Source: Cyclospora cayetanensis (taxonomy: Eukaryota; Apicomplexa; Conoidasida; Eucoccidiorida; Eimeriidae). Taken from it: a stretch of 64,000 nucleotides of DNA. Below the pieces are notes generated by a model. That model worked only from the letters and a program-made list of their open reading frames with translations, was not told the DNA's origin and searched no databases. Made by a program: the position numbers and the translations under genes. Below, in pieces: positions 45,529 to 57,648 of the stretch; the first letter of the stretch is position 1; each line of letters starts with the position of its first letter. The stretch lies in the NCBI RefSeq assembly GCF_002999335.1, contig NW_020312492.1:1-64000 (forward strand), given 5' to 3'.

Positions 45529-47516
45529 AACACACACACAGACACACACACAGACACACACACACAAACACACACAGACATACACAGACATACACACACA
45601 GAGAGAGAGAGAGAGAGGTGTAAGGACGCTTAGAAAAAAAGGCGCCATGGGTGCAGGCAACTCTGCCGTCTGCTGAATGGAAGAGGGGCAAAAACAAATG
45701 CAAAAATTAGCCGAAAAGGATGATGCGGAGCCTTCCCCGCGAAGATAGACGTGACTGAAAAGTAGGGCAGTCCGGTTACCAGCACGGGTGGAGAGACTGC
45801 TACTTTAACAGACACACTGGAAACAGCGTCAAGAAATACAGAACTCATAAGAGACGTTGCTGCAGCTGCCAAGCGGCAGATGAAGCGAAAGCAAAGAGCA
45901 GGAGCTACAGATTCAGGGAAGCATTCAAAAGGAGCAGAAAGAAACCCCCTACAGCCAGACGCAGTGGCAATAATTCAGATAGCGCTCGTGGCAACAATAG
46001 CAACCTGCAGCTGCTGCCTCAAAAGCGGGCACGCCAAACGAAGTCGATTACCACAGACACACCAGCAGTAAGAGTTGCATGGCAGTAAGAGTTGCATTGC
46101 AGTAAGAGTTGCATTGTAGTAAGAGTAGCATTGCAGCAAGAGTTGCATTGTAGTAAGAGTTGCATGGTAGTAAGAGTTGCATTGCAGCAAGAGTTGCATT
46201 GCAGCAAGATTTGCATTGCAGTAAGAGTTGCATGGCAGTAAGAGTTGCATTGCAGTAAGAGTTGCATTGTAGTAAGAGTTGCATGGTAGTAAGAGTTGCA
46301 TTGCAGCAAGAGTTGCATTATAGTAAGAGTTGCATTGCAGCAAGAGTTGCATTGCAGCAAGAGTTGCATTGCAGCAAGAGTTGCACTGCAGTAAGAGTTG
46401 CATTGCAGTAAGAGTATCAGCTGCCCATTTACCTTCTTCAGACAAACATCGATGACTTCTGCAACTGCAGCATCCTGCAGAAAAAGGCAAGCGAGAGAAC
46501 CAGATAGGCAGCCATACACACAAACCTCGACTGCTCACAAAGGGCACGTTGCCTCTCTAAGAACAGCAGGTGCTTTGAGATTGCAGCAGAGCTGCAAATG
46601 CCTCGAGAGAAAGAAAGAGACATATTTATATATATATGTATGTCTCTTTATATATATGTATATTGGTGCGGGGGGACTGGTCTCACCGTCCTCCCTCTGC
46701 CGAAGGCGAAGAGGTCACTTAGGGTGATTGCAGCATTTTTCGCCAGAGAGCTTCGAGGAGAATTCAGCAGTGCCAGTACAGCGCTACATAGACGCCGCAT
46801 AGTTTCTGCAAACAGCGGCAGCAGGATCTCTTTCTTGCACGGGAGTCGCATCAACGGAGCACATGCCGAACGAAAAACGCATGTCTAGGCATGGGAACAC
46901 TCACGGCAGTGACAATCGAAAAGATCGCAGAGAGGGTGGTATTTTGGCGTCAAAAAGGCCTTTCTACCCCTCCCATATCACCTTCCTTTCTTCTTCCCCC
47001 AAATCACCTTCCTCTTCTTCTTCCCACCCCACCCCACCCCACCCCCCTGCTTTAAATCCAACTGTAGACAGCAAGCACGCGAAGCGAGAGACGGGAAGAA
47101 GAAAGCGCAGACAAACACTGGCAACTCACCAGGGGTCAAGAGCTGCACATGAAACTTCGCAACTCTGCGGAGGTTCAGCAAAGCCTGCGTCTGCTGTCGC
47201 CAGTCTGCTTTGCTGCTCTCCTGCTGCAGCTGGGGAAGCAGCACTTCTGCCACAAACCGCAGACTGGGTGGAGCATCGAAATCCTGCGCAAAAACGCATC
47301 ATGCAGCAGCAACGGAGCATCAGCCTCCAACGTGCCTGCCTGCGAGAGAGCCTCGCATGCAAAGCAGACGTGCTGCCCCTCTGTAGCTACTAGCCTCGAC
47401 ATTCGTCTCGCCTTCTCACCTCCAAAAAATCAGCAGGCAAGTAACTGGTGCTGCCACTGCTGGCTGCACTCACAGCGCAAGGCGCAGAGGAGCCCTTGCC
47501 GAGAGACGACTTGTGC

Positions 47517-47554
<38 letters not shown>

Positions 47555-47561
47555 AGAGGAG

Positions 47562-47596
<35 letters not shown>

Positions 47597-49365
47597 GGAG
47601 CAGCTTAGAGAGCTTGAAGCTGCCGCTGTCGCTGGCACAGGGGCAGAGCGATTTACAGACACCTCCCGCCGTGTCTGTCCAGCCTCCGCGACTTTGACGT
47701 TTTGCAACTGGTGTTGCCGGCTACCTCGCTGCTGCTGCTGCTGCCTTGCTTGATCGCCTTGCTGCTGCTGCTGTTGCTGTTGCTGCTGCCCCTCTTGCTG
47801 CTTCTTCCGAAGCACAGCATCTTCTTGTAGCAGCCGCTGGAAGAAGGCTTGTGCCGCTGTTGCGCGTATAGGAATCTCATCTCTGTCAACTCTGACAGAA
47901 GATGATGCACGCACCGTCCCTCCTCCTAGCGGCTGCGACTGCTGTGCTTTTTGGAAAGACTCTTGATCTTCTTCGTCGTGCTGCTGCTGCTGCTGCTGCT
48001 CTGGCAGCAACTGCAAAGACTGCTCCTGCGCTTGCGACTGGGCAAGCATCTGGAGAGGCTGTTGTTGGAGGCGGTGAGCATTATTGGAATGCGTCTCCTT
48101 ATCGTCTCTCTGCTGTTGATGGTGTTGTTGCTGTTGTTGATGTTGCTGCACTTGGTGTTGCTGTTGTTGCACTTGTTGCTGCTGCACGTGCTGTTGCTGT
48201 TGTTGCACTTGTTGCTGCTGCACGTGCTGTTGCTGTTGTTGCACTTGTTGCTGTTGCACTTGTTGCTGCTGCACCTGTTGCTGCTGCACTTGTTGCTGCT
48301 GCACTTGTTGCTGCTGCAGCAGCAACCTCTCCTGCTGCCGCGCGTGACATTGTTGCTGCTGCCGTATTTGCTTCTGCTGCTTTTGCAGCTGCTCGTGTTG
48401 GTCTTGCTGCTGCAGCAGCAGCTTTTTATGCTCTGCTGACACTGCAGCAGTGCGCAGGTGGCTTTGATGCTTCCTGGGAAGCTCCTGAGGCAGCCAATTG
48501 TTACGGCCTGCTGCTGCAGCTACGGTGTCTATGCGAGCTGCAAGTTCAGCTGTCGCATTGCCATCAGAGTAAGTATGTCTGGCTTCCGGTAGGCAATGCG
48601 CTTGTTGCTCTTCCGAATGCAGCTGCAGAAGCTCCCGCTGCGCTAGCTGTTGCTCTCCCTGCTGCTCGCGTTGGTTGGTTTGGTGTTGCAGCAGCATTTG
48701 CTGCTGCAGCTGTTGCTGCTGCAGCTGTTGCTGCTGCTCCTGCTGCTGCTGCAGCTGTTGCTGCTGCAGCCGTAGTTGATGTTGCTGCTGCTTTTGCGCG
48801 TTCGATATCTGATGATGTAGTCCTTGTTGGTGCTGCTGCAGCTGCTGCAGCTGCTCGTGTTGCTGCTGCAGTTGTTGTTGCATGTCAGTGGCTGACTGCC
48901 GCACAGACCTCGTGAGGCGGCCAAAGGCTTCCTGAGACTGAGGAAGCTGGTGAGTGTTGGGGGCAGGAAGCTTCTGCTGTTTCAGCTGTTGCATGTGTAG
49001 CTGCTGTTGCGAGAGCTCATGAAACTGCAGCAGCTGCTGCTGCTGCTTCTGCTGCAGAAGGCACTGCTGCCCTGAAGACATCATCGTACCCCAGCCAGGC
49101 GAAGAGGGCGTAGCCGTCGAAGCCGCTGCCAGACATCGCGCACGCTGTGATGTATCTGCAGCCTGTTGCTGCTGCTGCTGCTGCTGTTGCTGCTGTTGCT
49201 GCTGCTGCTGCACGCGTTGGCGCGAGTGTTGAGTGTGCCGAAGCTCCTCCTGTAGCTGCCGCTGGCGGTCTTCCACGTGGCGTTGCATGCGCCTCACCTG
49301 AAGCAGCCGCAGCTGCTGCTCTTGCAGGTGTCGCAAATGTGCGTGCTTCTGATCACGTTGTTGCA

Positions 49366-49397
<32 letters not shown>

Positions 49398-49606
49398 TGA
49401 GGCAGCTCCTGCATCTGAGGCAGCTCCTGCTGCTGCAGCACTTGCTGGTGCGGCAGCAGCTGAAGCGCAGCATGTAGGCCAAAGGGAGACGCAGCCTCCT
49501 GCACGAGTCCGTGCGGGAGAAGCCGAGGCTGCTGCTGCTGCTGTTGCTGCTGTTGCAGTACCTGGTGGGGGAGCAAGCCCTGTGGCTGGCCTATGGGATC
49601 ATGCAT
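44228..49606 (-). CDS. TOG/HEAT-array protein, TOGARAM (crescerin)-like, with Gln-rich N-terminus
   Basis: TOG domains bind tubulin; TOGARAM proteins regulate axonemal microtubules. Minus-strand exons 49606-47420, 47283-47130, 46805-46687 and 46474-46433 join in phase. Exon 1 (729 residues) is almost all Gln-rich repeats with few ordered segments. Exons 2-4 give a TOG-like helical repeat: VAEVLLPQLQQESSKADWRQ, LLNLRRVAKFHVQLLTPETM, RRLCSAVLALLNSPRSSLAK, NAAITLSDLFAFGRGRT, DAAVAEVIDVCLKK. The pattern of W near the start, FH, R-S, and TL.DLF matches TOGARAM TOG domains. Further probable exons with good splice sites are 45008-44900 (VSCLAFLIDKYRRRPPDLMP) and 44279-44228 (DASDWRGIAPEQLKA, donor GTAAGT). 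At least one exon between 46433 and 45008 is unresolved, and the gene may continue left to about 43.7 kb. CLASP is the main alternative. Confidence 0.5.
44685..44814. repeat. 26-bp tandem repeat, 5 copies
   Basis: Five identical or near-identical 26-base units containing CAACAGGCGTTCTTAGCTGC occur in a presumed intron of the leftward TOG gene. They are followed by a C/T-rich tract that would be a G/A-rich stretch in the transcript. Confidence 0.95.
45360..45620. repeat. GACA, GATA, (CA)n and (GA)n microsatellite block
   Basis: About 260 bases of successive simple repeats, including a long pure CA run at about 45471-45521. It lies in the region where an exon of the TOG gene is unresolved. Minus-strand Cys/Val frames here are repeat artefacts. 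Confidence 0.95.
46066..46414. repeat. 17-bp tandem repeat, about 20 copies, in a TOG-gene intron
   Basis: Units of CAGTAAGAGTTGCATTG, with T/C and A/G variants, fill the start of the intron after the exon ending at 46433. The period of 17 keeps several frames open. On the plus strand, antisense to the gene, each unit pairs a donor-like GTAAGAG with an acceptor-like TTGCAG. Confidence 0.95.
47515..47590 (-). repeat. CAG runs encoding poly-Gln in exon 1 of the TOG gene
   Basis: Two adjacent runs of CTG on the plus strand (CAG in the gene) encode Gln tracts near the end of exon 1. Similar runs recur throughout the exon, notably 48110-48310, 48690-48860 and 49160-49215. Confidence 0.9.
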
Positions 49607-50523
49607 ACCGACTGAGCGGGGGATCTTGCACCTGCCGAGCTGCAGCTGCTACTGCGGCTGCCACCAATGCAGTGTCTGCAATGGTTTGCTAAAGTCATGC
49701 ATGAGGAGGCGACAGCGCCAGTTAGAGGTGACTGCAGCTGCCTTGTGTTGCGGATCAGGCAGAACTGTGCAGCTGCGGGCGCGCGAGGTGTACAGACAGC
49801 TCGGCGCGCGCTTCCCAGTTCGAGAGGCCGTCACCCTCCAGTGCGGCAAGCAGCAAGAGCTCGGAGGCTAAGCGTCATCCAAGGCTTCGAGAAGCCTTAG
49901 AGCTCGTGTAATACGGCGAGAGCGATGGCAGTTGCTGCTTCTGTTGCGAGGCGGGGAAGGCAGAGGCGGGCTGTCGGCTGCGGTCGGCGGCACTTCCGCT
50001 ACAGCGGAACTCGTGCTGCCCCCCTGATGCTGCTGCAGCTGTCGCTGTAGCTACGCAAAAAAGCCAAGAAAATTCCTCAAGAGAGTGTCTACGCCTGCAG
50101 GAGGGAGCGCGTGGTCGGACTGCGCTGGCAGAGGAGGTACTCCGACCAGCCCCGGCACATGCAGTGCTCAGCGGGGGAGAGAGAATCCTCGGGAACCTTG
50201 CAGCGTCTACAGTGCTCCGTTGCCTTCCAGAGCTGTAGTTCATCAAAAACGAAGGCATTGAGCCGAAATGCAGTGTAGGCGAGCTGACAGGCATCTCCTC
50301 ACCGCAGAGAGTTCCTTGGCGCACCGGACTGCAGCGCCCGCACTCACTCGGTGCCCCTCCAAATCGCAATGCTGGAGGGCGAAGAGCAAGACACGCGGGG
50401 GAGTGAATGCCCTTCTTGAGCTAAGGCTTTCTTAGGGCGCTTTGCTGTTCTTGGAAGGCACTTCTCTCCGCTTAAATAAACCAATAAACGCACTTCCTCC
50501 TGCCTGAGTGCATCCAACTCAGC
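49607..50523. other. unresolved interval upstream of the TOG gene
   Basis: No assignable gene. Plus-strand frames 49593-49871 and 49667-49900 and minus frame 49875-50369 are open, but I could not build a splice chain or recognise a domain. Upstream non-coding or coding exons of the TOG gene are possible: CCCGCTCAG ends at about 49612 on the minus strand and would serve as an acceptor just before its first ATG. Confidence 0.4.
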
Positions 50524-50604
50524 ATGGCGCACCGGCTTTGGGGGCTCACCCCGCCGATGGGTAGCTCGCAGGCCTTCTTTGAGGCTAATCAGAACGGAAA
50601 AGGG

Positions 50605-50755
50605 GCACTGTGCAGCTGCGAGGCACTGTGCAGCTGCGAGGCACTGTGTAGCTGTGAGGCACTGTGCAGCTGCGAGGCACTGTGTAGCTGTGAGGCACTG
50701 TGTAGCTGTGAGGCGCTGTGCAGCTGCGAGGTACTGTGCAGCTGCGAGGCACTGA
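50605..50755. repeat. 18-bp tandem repeat, about 8 copies
   Basis: Units of GCACTGTGCAGCTGCGAG with C/T and G/T variants. On the plus strand they read the six-residue repeat ALCSCE in an ATG-initiated frame (50524-50862); on the minus strand they read SASQLH. Whether any of this is translated is unclear. The array lies just before the shift to repeat-poor sequence. Confidence 0.92.
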
Positions 50756-50859
50756 GATCAGTTCCACAGGGAGCTTCCTGCAACCTTCTCGCACACGGTG
50801 CACTGCGCACTCTATGGCTGCAAAGAGCTATGCCACACTTCAACACTTTCTGGTACACG

Positions 50860-53214
50860 TAATCTACTACAAAGGAAAACGAAAAGATCGACAAATCGGT
50901 CCATCTGTAGGTACAGTTCATTTATTGCAGAGCACTACGGGCGCGATACAGCAAGACGCGATGCTGTATACAGATGTGGTACACGCTGCATGCACCTAGC
51001 TGTGCTTGCTTAGAGTGCTTTAGAGAGGGCAACTACGCGTATCCTAGCTGTCCCTTTTTTACCAACAGGGCGGTCAGCGGAAGGTGGGAGTCCTTTTAAT
51101 TGTGCAATAAGTGTCAAATGGGTATTGAGCCTAGATTCAAGCACGACCATACAAAGGCCTTAGAATAAGAAATACAGTTGGGAGCACCGCGTAGTTCAAT
51201 GCATCTGTTGTCCACTTTTACCATAGGGGTAGATGCGGCAAGATATATGGTTTCTCTGCAATAGTTTTCTGGTTTCGATCAAAAGAGTCATTTGCTAATT
51301 CTGCAATTCGGATCCCTTGGGGACCAATTTGAAGAAATGGCTCTTCGGCTATGCATGTTGACGGTGGCACAAGTCTTGTTGAGGCGACAGAGGCCAACAA
51401 ACAAGCTGGTGAGAACGCAGCTGCTACACAGCTGTAGAAGGACTCTATGTGTCATATAATGTAATGTTCATAGAAGATGCATCGGTAAGCCTATGAGAAC
51501 CAGAAAAGTACGACGGCTGTGGGGGTGAAGGAAAACTTGAAGAGGTTTCAGTGTTCAGACATCTGGAGATATATACCTCGCTTTATATTTTGCCCGTTGG
51601 TAAACATTCTTGTTGGAGTAAGAAGGATCTCGTTGGTGTCCCTAGGCATGCACAGGAGGTCGTTTCCTGCAGAGTTTACTGCAGTTCACGCGTTCTTGAA
51701 TGCCCTGTCTCCTCTGTTTAGCTGAGAGCAACTCAACAGCAAGCCTTGGGATATTTGAGAAAGCTGAAGCAGGGGAATATACCAACAAATGAGTATCCCC
51801 AGGAATATGATACTTTGGCTCGCAAAAGCCGCGATGTAGCGGACCAGCTGCATGACCAATAATTCATCACAAGTCGACCCGAAATTTCGCGTTAGGTATG
51901 TCTACAGTGGGCAGCGAGTGAACTGCTAAAAGTCGCATGGTAAAGTTTCCAATAGATGATGGATTTCTTAAAATCTTATGAGCGAATAAGGCAGCTCTTG
52001 CGTGTTTTCCTGGAATGAATTTTCAATGGTGAAATTAGGACTTGTGGATGCCGGGGCCATGTCAAGTGGCCCTAGTCGAGAGTCAAAAGGCAAACGGGAA
52101 AAAAAGCCAGAAGGAACCCGCTCTCCTAAGCATTAACGGACAGTCTCCCAACAGTTCAACTGCTCTTGTTGTCGAATATTTACTCGTATTATGCTGGAGT
52201 GCTTGCGCATACAAAGTGCCATAAAGCTCGAACAGCGAGACTGGGTCCACCGGAGGCAAGCTATATGGTGAGTAAGGTGTTTCAGGGAACGCCAAGCCTC
52301 CCCCATCTGCACGGCATGAAAAGGGCAGAATTTAAGCACCACCTACGAATCAACTGCGGGCTGATGAAATCTCACAATAGTGGCCAAGAATATCTAGTGG
52401 TACCGTGCACCGGATGTGAAGGAAACTCGTTTTCCGAGGAGACCACTCAGCAGTGCAATCTATCTACAAACTTGGTAGCGTAGTCCCTCAATTTTATGTT
52501 TGCTGAACGGCGGCAAAGTGCAAAGATTAGCAAGACGCTGGCGATAAAGTGCGAGGTTCAAGTCTGAACTGGGTTCTAGAAGAGTGAACCGTGGTTTTCA
52601 TGTTACACCCGTGCGCCATTACGTAATCCCAAGCAGGCCATGGGAGGCTTCATACAAGCCACACATGCGGCCACAGCTGTGCGCTGTGGAGGCTTTGCAC
52701 CAGAAAGCGATATGAAGAAGTAGCTTCTGGTGTTCTTAGCAATGCACATTTGAGCCATGGGTAGAGAGATAAGTTCTAAATCTCACCAGGGTGAGGCAGA
52801 GTCACTGTGCGGGGACCTTAGGAGAGCAGTGAGAGAAAACCTTTCTGAGAATGGACTCTGTTTTAGTGGCTCTGTAAATGGTTCGTTACTGGCGAACTTT
52901 ATGAAGATTTCAGCCATGCAGCAGCAGAAATAGACAATTATAAGAGACTTTGCGAATGCGCGATACCCCTAAAAGTGAGATATGCTACAAAATTATTTTT
53001 CCTGACTTTCTAAAGCACTGTGAGAACTCCCTCAGCTTAACGCGGACTCCGCTGAGTAGGCGGATGGTGCTTGCATGGAGGTTGAGGAGCCACAGGGAAC
53101 CGCAGAGGTGCTGGATTGGGGGGTTTAGTGTGCAGGGGGGGCACACTAAACGAAAATTTCTATCAGAAGAGGGGGGAACACCAACTGCAGTGATTTGACA
53201 TAGGAACACGTGTA

Positions 53215-53264
<50 letters not shown>

Positions 53265-56200
53265 TGTGCATGCTGGGGGGGAGGGAGTGCAACCACTCTG
53301 GGGGTCTGTCTGGCTCACAAGAGTAGCTGCCATGGACGATATTCCTGGGTTTCTTTGTCGTTTTCCTTCACAGAGCATACTCTGCTTGAATTAGTTACCT
53401 TTGTCTATGGCTTTCGCTCGAAACTTTCCCAGTTACTGCTGCCAAGATGTTTACGAGTCTCAGATTCCTTGCGCAGGCACTTCCAGGTATGTTGTCTGTA
53501 CATTCTTCCTTATTACTGCGCTGCAGGAGCCGGCTGTATTGGTATGCAAGTATTCCTCTATGAGGCGAGGAGGCGCTGCTGAACTCTTGTGTTTCGATTT
53601 TTTTCACACGTTTTACTTTTCTATTTCTCGTAGTAGGAGGCTCACATATTTCAGCCCCAACGACAATGTGTCACCGCGCTGTTGTGCCCCTCCTCATTTG
53701 TTGCGTAGCCCTTTTAGTTGGCTTGTGTGTGGGCCTTTCTTCCCGTCGATTACCTGAAACCCATTGCTGCACACTTTGTTTTTCTCACTTGCACCGTCTT
53801 TCAAGGTGCTGCCCTGCTCGGAAGCGGCGGTGGGACGGGAACTCTTCTGCTGTGCTGCATGCAGTTGGTTTTCATGGAGAGGTACAGAACACTAGGGCGT
53901 ATATCTGCAATCCGCGGGGCGATCAGGGGGAAAGGTATAGTGGGCGTTGCTACACTTCAAGACATAGTAACATTTTACACTTGTTACGGTAGCTAAGAAT
54001 TACTGAAGCTTTGACTCAACGGGGAGCCTTTCAATATGATGTATTGCGGAGTCGCCTGAGCTCAAATAGAACATGATGTGCTGCTGTTTGCATTTGCGTT
54101 GTAGGTTGCTGAAGTACAACTAAGAGAGTATACCGTTGCACACCCTAGCTATTCTTTTCCCCCCATGGGAGTCATTCTGGGAGAAGAGCAAGTTCTTTTG
54201 AAGGACACCTGTAACTTCTTAATGTTTGCATCAAATCTTGAGTGCCTCCCTACTCAGACCTTCGATGGAGCGTAAAGCAAGTCTCTCTGTGGAGCAATCC
54301 TGCAGGAGAACTAGCAGACATGCTACAAATTTTTAAGTGAAATATATTATGTATTCCAACATTTGAGCTTTAGGTTATTCAGACTTGAATGCGCGCTTGT
54401 GTATCGGTTCCACTATCCAAATTACTGAAATCCGCAGAGCGCAAACTTGCTAGCAGATAGTGCTACAGCATCGATCTGCGGATATTAATACCATGCCACC
54501 ACAATCAGTGCTGAAAGTCAACATGATTTCATTTTTCACTCCAAAAAGGCTCTGCAAGTACAGTTCATTCGCCCAAAGATTTGACAGCGAGAGATTCTTT
54601 CCTGTTGTTGATCAACACCAAGAAAACAAAAGGGGTTCAGGGCGATGTGATATACTGCAATTTTGAATACCCAACGGTAAAAAGGAGGATCAGGCAACAT
54701 ACATGAATTGACGCTGCCTCTATTTGATGCAACAAGTCCTTTACAAGAAGAGTCGGTCAGATGGAAGATGCATCCACGGTCCTTGTGAATTCCACTGGTA
54801 GTGCAGATTGAAAGATACCTTTGCGCTTCTAGTGCCTATGCAGGTCGGTACATACACAATTCTCTGTTTTTGACTAGCGCTACGTATATTTATATATCTG
54901 TACGCATGTGTACGCGCAAATTTTGCACGCGTATGCATGTTTTGGGAGTATAGAAATCTACGTTGCAATGGTGAGCACGAACTAGAACAAAGGTGTTGTC
55001 AATCTCCGTGTAGCATCGCCTTAGAGAGACTCTTTGCTTCGAGCCCAATACAAGTCTCAACCCCAAATTAACACGCGTTCTCCCTAAATGGTGCCCCCAT
55101 TCCCTTGCCCGCGTCGCTCGAAGCTCCCGCCATGAGGGGTAAAGAACGGCTACGATGCAAGTTGCTCTAGCCTATCCGCACCCCAAACGTTCACAGAAAA
55201 CTGCACATAAAATATAGTGCACATGCACGCAACGGTATTTCCTCTCGTCTAAACTAACGCCACTCTGCAGTCAATATGGTACACTGACGGGCAAGCGAAT
55301 TACAGTTTTTTGCTGGTTCTTGAATAAATATGTGTTGTAGATAGTGCTTCAGCTTACATGAGCCACTTAATGCCCGGTGCACCAAACCAAATCACGTTTT
55401 TGGAGTTTGGGGGCTAAAGACTTCTTTGTTGTGCTTGAGCACAAACAATTGCAGTGTGTGTCAGCAAACATCATGAGTTATCAGTAGGCTTTGTGTAGCC
55501 CTTTCCTGCTCTTTAGGGTCTAATCAGTAGATTCAACAAGCGGAGACTCCTAAACTACTGCTCGCCAAGAGTGCTTAGCACTCAAGCAAGTAGCTGGAGA
55601 CTATATATGCGTATATATACGTATGCTAAATGCCTCATTAATTTGAGCGCTACGGAGCTTCAGTTTACTTTCTGGCTGACGCAAGTTCATTGGAGTTCCA
55701 GAAAAGTGTCAATAGAGCACGTAGAGTATTTCTTTGAATTGGTCAGCATAGGCGTCAGATTCGCCCTGTTGAGCTTGAATCTAGTTGTAAAAGTAACGTT
55801 GTGAGTGTATGCTGGTACTCGAGAAAGTGGCAACGAATCCACTGCGGTTGGGGTGACAGCCCGCCCCTATGGTCAAGCATCAGAGGTACACAGCTGCGCA
55901 TGCTCTATAATCTGTGTTCTAATGATATGCAAAGTGCTAGCAAGTGTAGGGCACTGCAAATACATTTTGGCGTGAGCAGATGATCCGCTTTACTGCATGC
56001 ACATGACAAAATATCACAGCATTAGGTCATATTGCTGCCCTTCAACTCCGCCGACATTAGGGTACGGCGTGCTATGTTGGTGCAGCTGAGAAACATAGAG
56101 TCGAGTACAGGTTATGGAAACAGATGGCAATCGGGTATCACAGAAGAATAGTGACGATGAACAGCTAGCTACTTCGGATCACATTAGTGCATGATACGTC

Positions 56201-57640
56201 TCTAGAATCGTGTAGTGCCCCTAAGAATTGCATACAGTGGCATGTACAGTTCTGCTTAGGAGGCGCGTGGCACCAACAGATATATCCGATTCTCAAGACA
56301 TATATTTCGACTTTGAGTACGATGACTGCTCATGGAAAAGAGGAACAAATGCTGCAAACTGTCAAGGATATTCGCTCAACTTTCGAAGCTTGCTAGCTCA
56401 TGGTTCAATGTGAAGTTGTACCATTTGAGCATTTACGATCACCGTGTAGTAGCCAGCATGAAGTGTGCCTCCTACTTGCACGCCTGGACGGCCCAGCGCT
56501 TTATGTTTATTCTTATTGAAGGCGATCAAGGACTACCAAAGGAGAGCTCAATTGTTAACAAAAGACAACATGTGCTCACGCCACAGCCGTGTTTTTGAAG
56601 TCAGTAGGCCGATACGTCTGGCAAGCCCAGTAAGGCCGCTCACGCGTATCAAGCTTTGTTGGCAGACGAAATTTGTGAGTGACAGGAAGAACATGTTGAA
56701 AACACGGCCATTCACTGCGTGGGGACTGATGGGAGGAGAGCAGAAAGCCTGTAGATACTACCTGCGCTACAGATGCGTAGTAATTCATCGATTCCAGCAA
56801 TGAAACTTGCATTAGAAACTCGACCGACCCCAAGTACTTACAAAAATTACGTATCCCGTGGGATTCAGCGTTGAAGTTTGGGTTGTGCTTGCCGTCATTA
56901 AATCATTTGGGGGGTGTTGACAAAAACGCGAACAGCAATGCAACTATCTTCGCTCAGAGGGCACTCCAGGGGATGAGAGTGTGACAGCTCTTTGAAGTGA
57001 AGTGCACCCAAGTTTCAAGTAACTTGGACAGCGCTAATAGCGGCCATTCAGGCAGAAGAAAACTACTGCATAAGCTTCATTAAGGGACCCCGGTGATCCT
57101 AAATTCCATAAGCCATGACGAGGCACTGGAGGAGTAACACCCGTTTCACCGCGACACAATGTGTCTATGGGGCCAATCCCTAAAGCCAATGACGAGCAAC
57201 TGCGGCCTACTCCGATATTTTAAACGAGCAAGTGAACTGATCCATTGCACAGCAGAGCAACAGATACCATCATATGTACCTCGTACTAGACTGCCCCTAC
57301 ATTTCAAACAACGAATGCGGTCATATAATTAAATCGGCTGCGTTCATTCTTGATCAAATATGCTGGAACAAACGGTTTCAGAATGCCGATTTAGTCCATT
57401 TTCTAGAGAATTCGACACTCCAGTTCATGCGACGCAATATGGCGGGATATCAGTTCCCCTGCTGCACATGTCGTGCATTAAGCTAAGCGTGCTCAGTCTG
57501 TCGAGAAGTCAAAGTTTTCCACAGCAAAGGTCCCTGTGAACAACGAGTCTCTGTAAGCGCAGGTACCAACACGCACCCAATATCCCCAGGGGCTGTGCAG
57601 CACGAGAACGTGGCAATTCATCCTGTTTCCAGTGCTGCTT
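50860..57640. other. repeat-poor interval without a supported gene
   Basis: About 6.8 kb with almost no CAG runs, few long open frames and plainer base composition than the first 50 kb. The only simple repeat of note is a TG run at 53217-53262. A frame at 53666-53992 (+) begins with a hydrophobic, signal-like stretch, but its remainder has no recognisable domain and I do not call it. No tRNA or rRNA could be identified by eye. Confidence 0.5.
53217..53262. repeat. (TG)n microsatellite
   Basis: An almost pure TG dinucleotide run of about 46 bases, the only clear simple repeat in the repeat-poor right part of the window. Confidence 0.95.
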
Positions 57641-57648
57641 GAGAGCAC

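Noticed and set aside
45051..45703. Cys/Val/Leu-rich minus-strand frames resembling membrane segments
   Set aside because: They are translations of CA/GA and related simple repeats, not real transmembrane proteins.
47902..48915. Ala/Val/Leu-rich plus-strand frame of 337 codons
   Set aside because: It is the antisense reading of CAG runs in exon 1 of the leftward TOG gene.
52500..52600. GGTTCAAGTCT resembling a tRNA B box
   Set aside because: I could not form a cloverleaf or find a matching A box upstream.
53666..53996. Hydrophobic N-terminus suggesting a secreted protein
   Set aside because: The frame after the hydrophobic stretch has no recognisable domain and two overlapping frames look equally open.
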